From Planomicrobium sp. CPCC 101110 (GTDB taxonomy: Bacteria > Bacillota > Bacilli > Bacillales_A > Planococcaceae): a DNA stretch of 64,000 bases. The stretch covers positions 186,001 to 250,000 of the forward strand of contig NZ_VOHD01000006.1 in assembly GCF_007859395.1 (NCBI RefSeq), written 5' to 3'. The position numbers were made by a program, and so were the translations under genes. Positions 61,524 through 64,000 of the stretch are shown piece after piece (position 1 is the first letter of the stretch; each line of letters opens with the position of its first letter). The notes beneath the pieces were generated by a model that saw only the letters and a list, made by a program, of their open reading frames with translations, had not been told where the DNA came from and searched no databases.

Positions 61524-62455
61524 TGATCTATACATGTACATTTGCCCCTTCAGTCGACTACACAACATATTTACCCGAATTTGTGGCAGGAAAACTGAAC
61601 CGCTCCCAACAAGTGTATTACTATCCCGGCGGAAAGGGAATTAATGTCTCCCGTGTGCTGAAACGGTTGGGTGCTGATAGTATAGCATTGGGCTATGCCG
61701 GCGGGTTCACAGGAGATTATATCGCAAAATTTTTAGAAGATGAAGGCGTAGCGACAGATTTTATTGCAATAGAGGAAATTACCCGCATCAACGTCAAAAT
61801 AAAATCGGACAACGAAACCGAACTGAATGGCCCTGCGCCAGGCATTTCGGACAGCCAGCTTGAAAGATTGATGGAAAAGATCAAGAAAATGGAGAAGGGA
61901 GACTGGTTTGTCCTTGCCGGCACATTGCCGGATTCCATCCCTATGGATTTCTACAGGGAAGTGGCGGTGATCTGCCAAGCGAAAGGCATCCGATTGGTGC
62001 TGGATACGTCCGGCCCCGCCTTGAAAGAGCTGATCGCGCTCAATCCATTTTTGATCAAGCCGAATGAGCACGAACTCGGCGAAATGTTTGGTGTTGTGGT
62101 TTCGGACAAGAGTGATGCCTATTCCTATGCCAAGAAGCTTGTCCAAAATGGCGTCGAGAACGTCGTTGTCTCTATGGGCGGAGAAGGCGCGCTGCTTGTT
62201 ACAAAAGATTTAGCGGTTTCCGCTGAAGCCCCCAAGCAAAAAGTGGTCAATACGGTAGGCGCCGGCGATTCATTGGTCTCCGGATTTATCGCATCTTATG
62301 CCAAAGAAGAAAATCCGCTCGAAGCATTCAAATACGGTGTAGCGAGCGGCAGTGCCACGGCTTTCAGTTCGGATTTATGCGAAAAAACCGATGTAGAAGC
62401 GCTGCTCGGCCAAGTGAAAGTAACCCCATTCCATGAACAGGATGTGACAACATGA
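61523..62455 (+). CDS. fruK: 1-phosphofructokinase
   Basis: 310 residues of the PfkB family; phosphorylates fructose 1-phosphate to fructose 1,6-bisphosphate. Begins with a TAATG overlap on fruR. Motifs: GGKGINVSRVLKRLG (residues 36-50), PFLIKPNEHELGEMFG and the anion-hole catalytic motif VVNTVGAGDSLVSGF. FruA follows with a four-base overlap. A standard fruRKA operon. Confidence 0.96.
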   Translation: MIYTCTFAPSVDYTTYLPEFVAGKLNRSQQVYYYPGGKGINVSRVLKRLGADSIALGYAGGFTGDYIAKFLEDEGVATDFIAIEEITRINVKIKSDNETELNGPAPGISDSQLERLMEKIKKMEKGDWFVLAGTLPDSIPMDFYREVAVICQAKGIRLVLDTSGPALKELIALNPFLIKPNEHELGEMFGVVVSDKSDAYSYAKKLVQNGVENVVVSMGGEGALLVTKDLAVSAEAPKQKVVNTVGAGDSLVSGFIASYAKEENPLEAFKYGVASGSATAFSSDLCEKTDVEALLGQVKVTPFHEQDVTT

Positions 62456-64000
62456 AAATCACGCAACTATTAACAGAAGAAACCATTGTCTTGGACTTGA
62501 AAGCAACGTCTAAACAAGCCGTTCTAGCCGAGCTGGTCAATCAACTTGACCTAGCAGGAAAGTTGACGGACAAGAACCGGTTCGCGCAAGATATCCTGGC
62601 GCGCGAAGAGCAAAGCACGACAGGCATCGGGGACGGCATCGCCATTCCGCATGCCAAATCAGCGGCAGTCAAATCACCGGCCATCGCTTTCGGACGCTCC
62701 CATGCGGGAATCGATTACGCGGCTCTTGATGGCCAGCCATCCCACTTGTTCTTTATGATTGCGGCTAGTGAAGGCGCAAACAATGCTCATTTGGAGGCGT
62801 TGTCAAGACTGGCGACATTTTTGATGGATGAGAAATTCCGTTCCAGAATTTTAGCGGCAAAAACCAAAGAAGATGTTTTGCTTGCAGTCACTGATAAAGA
62901 GCTGGCGGAAGATGGGGAAGAAGAAATGGCGGAAGCGATGGACGTTCCTGCCCAATCTCCTTCAGCCAAGAAAATCTTGGCCGTGACGGCTTGTCCGACA
63001 GGAATTGCCCATACGTACATGGCGGCTGAAAAGCTCAATGAGCGGGCGAAAGAACGCGGAATTGCGTTGAAAGTGGAAACGAACGGTTCAAGTGGCGTGA
63101 AAAACCGGTTGACTGACGCGGAAATCGCCGATGCCGATGCCATTATTGTTGCGGCTGATACAAAAGTGGAAATGGCGCGCTTTAACGGCAAACCGGTCAT
63201 CCAGACGAAAGTCGGCAAGGCGATCTATGAAACGGATGATTTGCTGAACCGTGCGGTCGGCGGAGACGCACCGGTCTATTCCCACGACCGCTCGAATGAT
63301 GAAGCGGCTGGAACGGAAACAAAAGGCGGCTTCTACAAGCATTTGATGAACGGGGTATCGAACATGCTGCCATTCGTTGTCGGCGGCGGGATCCTGATTG
63401 CCATTTCGTTCTTCTGGGGCATTAACGCGTCCAATCCGGACAGCCCGGAATACAACCAGTTTGCGGCAATGCTTAGCACGATTGGCGGCGGCAACGCATT
63501 CTTCTTGATGGTCCCTGTACTTGCTGCATTCATCGCAATGAGCATCGCGGAACGTCCCGGCTTTGCCCCTGGTATGATCGGCGGTTTGATCGCCATCACG
63601 GTCACAGGCGTTGAAGGTGCAAGCGGCGGTTCCGGCTTCCTTGGCGGTTTGATCGCCGGTTTCCTTGCCGGTTATGTTACGCTACTAGTCAAAAAGGTGT
63701 TTGCAGGGCTTCCAAATAGTTTGGAAGGTCTGAAGCCGGTCTTGTTCTATCCCGTATTCAGCATCGCAATCACGGGCATCATCATGATGCTTGTTAATCC
63801 GCAGCTGACAAAAATTTATACTGCCATTTCAACTTTCCTTGAAAGCTTAGGCGGCACTAACCTGGTATTGGTCGGGTTATTGCTCGGCGGCATGATGGCA
63901 ATCGATATGGGCGGCCCAATCAACAAAGCGGCGTACACGTTCGGAATTGCCATGCTCGATGCACAGAATTTCAATTTCATGGCGACGGTCATGGCGGCAG
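62452..64000 (+). CDS. fruA: PTS fructose transporter EIIABC, 3'-truncated by window edge
   Basis: 516 residues visible; runs off the end. ATG 62452 overlaps the fruK stop (ATGA). Domains in order: EIIA (about 1-150, phospho-His67 in GIAIPHAK), EIIB (about 168-270, phospho-Cys181 in TACPTGIAHTYMAAE) and the EIIC membrane domain from about 295 (FYKHLMNGVSNMLPFVVGGG, GMIGGLIAIT). It imports fructose as fructose 1-phosphate with phosphate from HPr. The stop codon is not seen. Confidence 0.95.
   Translation, partial: MKITQLLTEETIVLDLKATSKQAVLAELVNQLDLAGKLTDKNRFAQDILAREEQSTTGIGDGIAIPHAKSAAVKSPAIAFGRSHAGIDYAALDGQPSHLFFMIAASEGANNAHLEALSRLATFLMDEKFRSRILAAKTKEDVLLAVTDKELAEDGEEEMAEAMDVPAQSPSAKKILAVTACPTGIAHTYMAAEKLNERAKERGIALKVETNGSSGVKNRLTDAEIADADAIIVAADTKVEMARFNGKPVIQTKVGKAIYETDDLLNRAVGGDAPVYSHDRSNDEAAGTETKGGFYKHLMNGVSNMLPFVVGGGILIAISFFWGINASNPDSPEYNQFAAMLSTIGGGNAFFLMVPVLAAFIAMSIAERPGFAPGMIGGLIAITVTGVEGASGGSGFLGGLIAGFLAGYVTLLVKKVFAGLPNSLEGLKPVLFYPVFSIAITGIIMMLVNPQLTKIYTAISTFLESLGGTNLVLVGLLLGGMMAIDMGGPINKAAYTFGIAMLDAQNFNFMATVMAA

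Overview
The window is a chromosomal segment of a low-to-mid G+C Firmicute of the order Bacillales. Strong AGGAGG ribosome binding sites, TTG and GTG starts, a T-box, an S-box, CcpA-type cre sites and gene families such as Spo0M, RsbR, Amj, GMP reductase and HPr/FruRKA all point there. A Planococcaceae host (Planococcus/Planomicrobium-like) is my inference. There is no prophage, integrase, transposase, CRISPR array or rRNA in the window.

Layout. 1-5 kb: the 3' end of adenine deaminase, then a CcpA-marked sugar ABC importer (lipoprotein plus two permeases, no ATPase). 5-14 kb: a lone EVE-like/HNH nuclease, a CPA1 antiporter, a secreted 5'-nucleotidase, a formamidase, an S9 peptidase and an ion channel. 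14.6-24 kb: tRNA-Ser(CGA), a GDSL esterase, a YuiD-like protein, a CstA carrier whose start lies behind a poly-T frameshift, a methyltransferase, PurR-type boxes with guaC, and a T-box-controlled methionyl-tRNA synthetase, then a three-gene unit of unknown role. 24-34 kb: tandem spo0M genes, a divergent SDR/TetR pair, a pyruvate-oxidase-like enzyme, a DmpA-type peptidase, the Amj lipid II flippase and Nudix genes, one of them broken. 34-46 kb: a GAF-GAF-PAS-GGDEF-EAL protein, a second ThDP enzyme, a GC-rich inverted repeat, a lipoprotein, a GH10 xylanase with a cre, a decayed MFS gene and an M3 oligopeptidase. 46-54 kb: a translationally coupled GlcD/BASS transporter pair, an S-box-controlled MetE-like gene, an aldo/keto reductase, a racemase remnant, NAD(P)HX dehydratase and an MBL hydrolase. 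54-64 kb: a HAD phosphatase, a Ser/Thr-type phosphatase, an RsbR paralogue, an OsmC-family gene read through UGA, an Lrp regulator and an EamA exporter, then ptsHI divergent from fruR-fruK-fruA.

The most notable signal is the OsmC-family gene at 56454-56924. An in-frame UGA sits exactly where the family has its first catalytic cysteine. The frame stays open for 89 more codons that include the second catalytic cysteine, and a bacterial SECIS-like stem-loop lies just 3' of the UGA. I read it as a selenocysteine peroxiredoxin-like protein.

Several genes fit together. The cre sites mark sugar uptake, CstA, xylanase and the SDR/TetR pair for carbon control. The general PTS proteins share an intergenic region with the fructose regulon. 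GlcD and a BASS carrier look like a 2-hydroxy-acid uptake and oxidation unit. Methionine supply and charging are both RNA-regulated (S-box and T-box).
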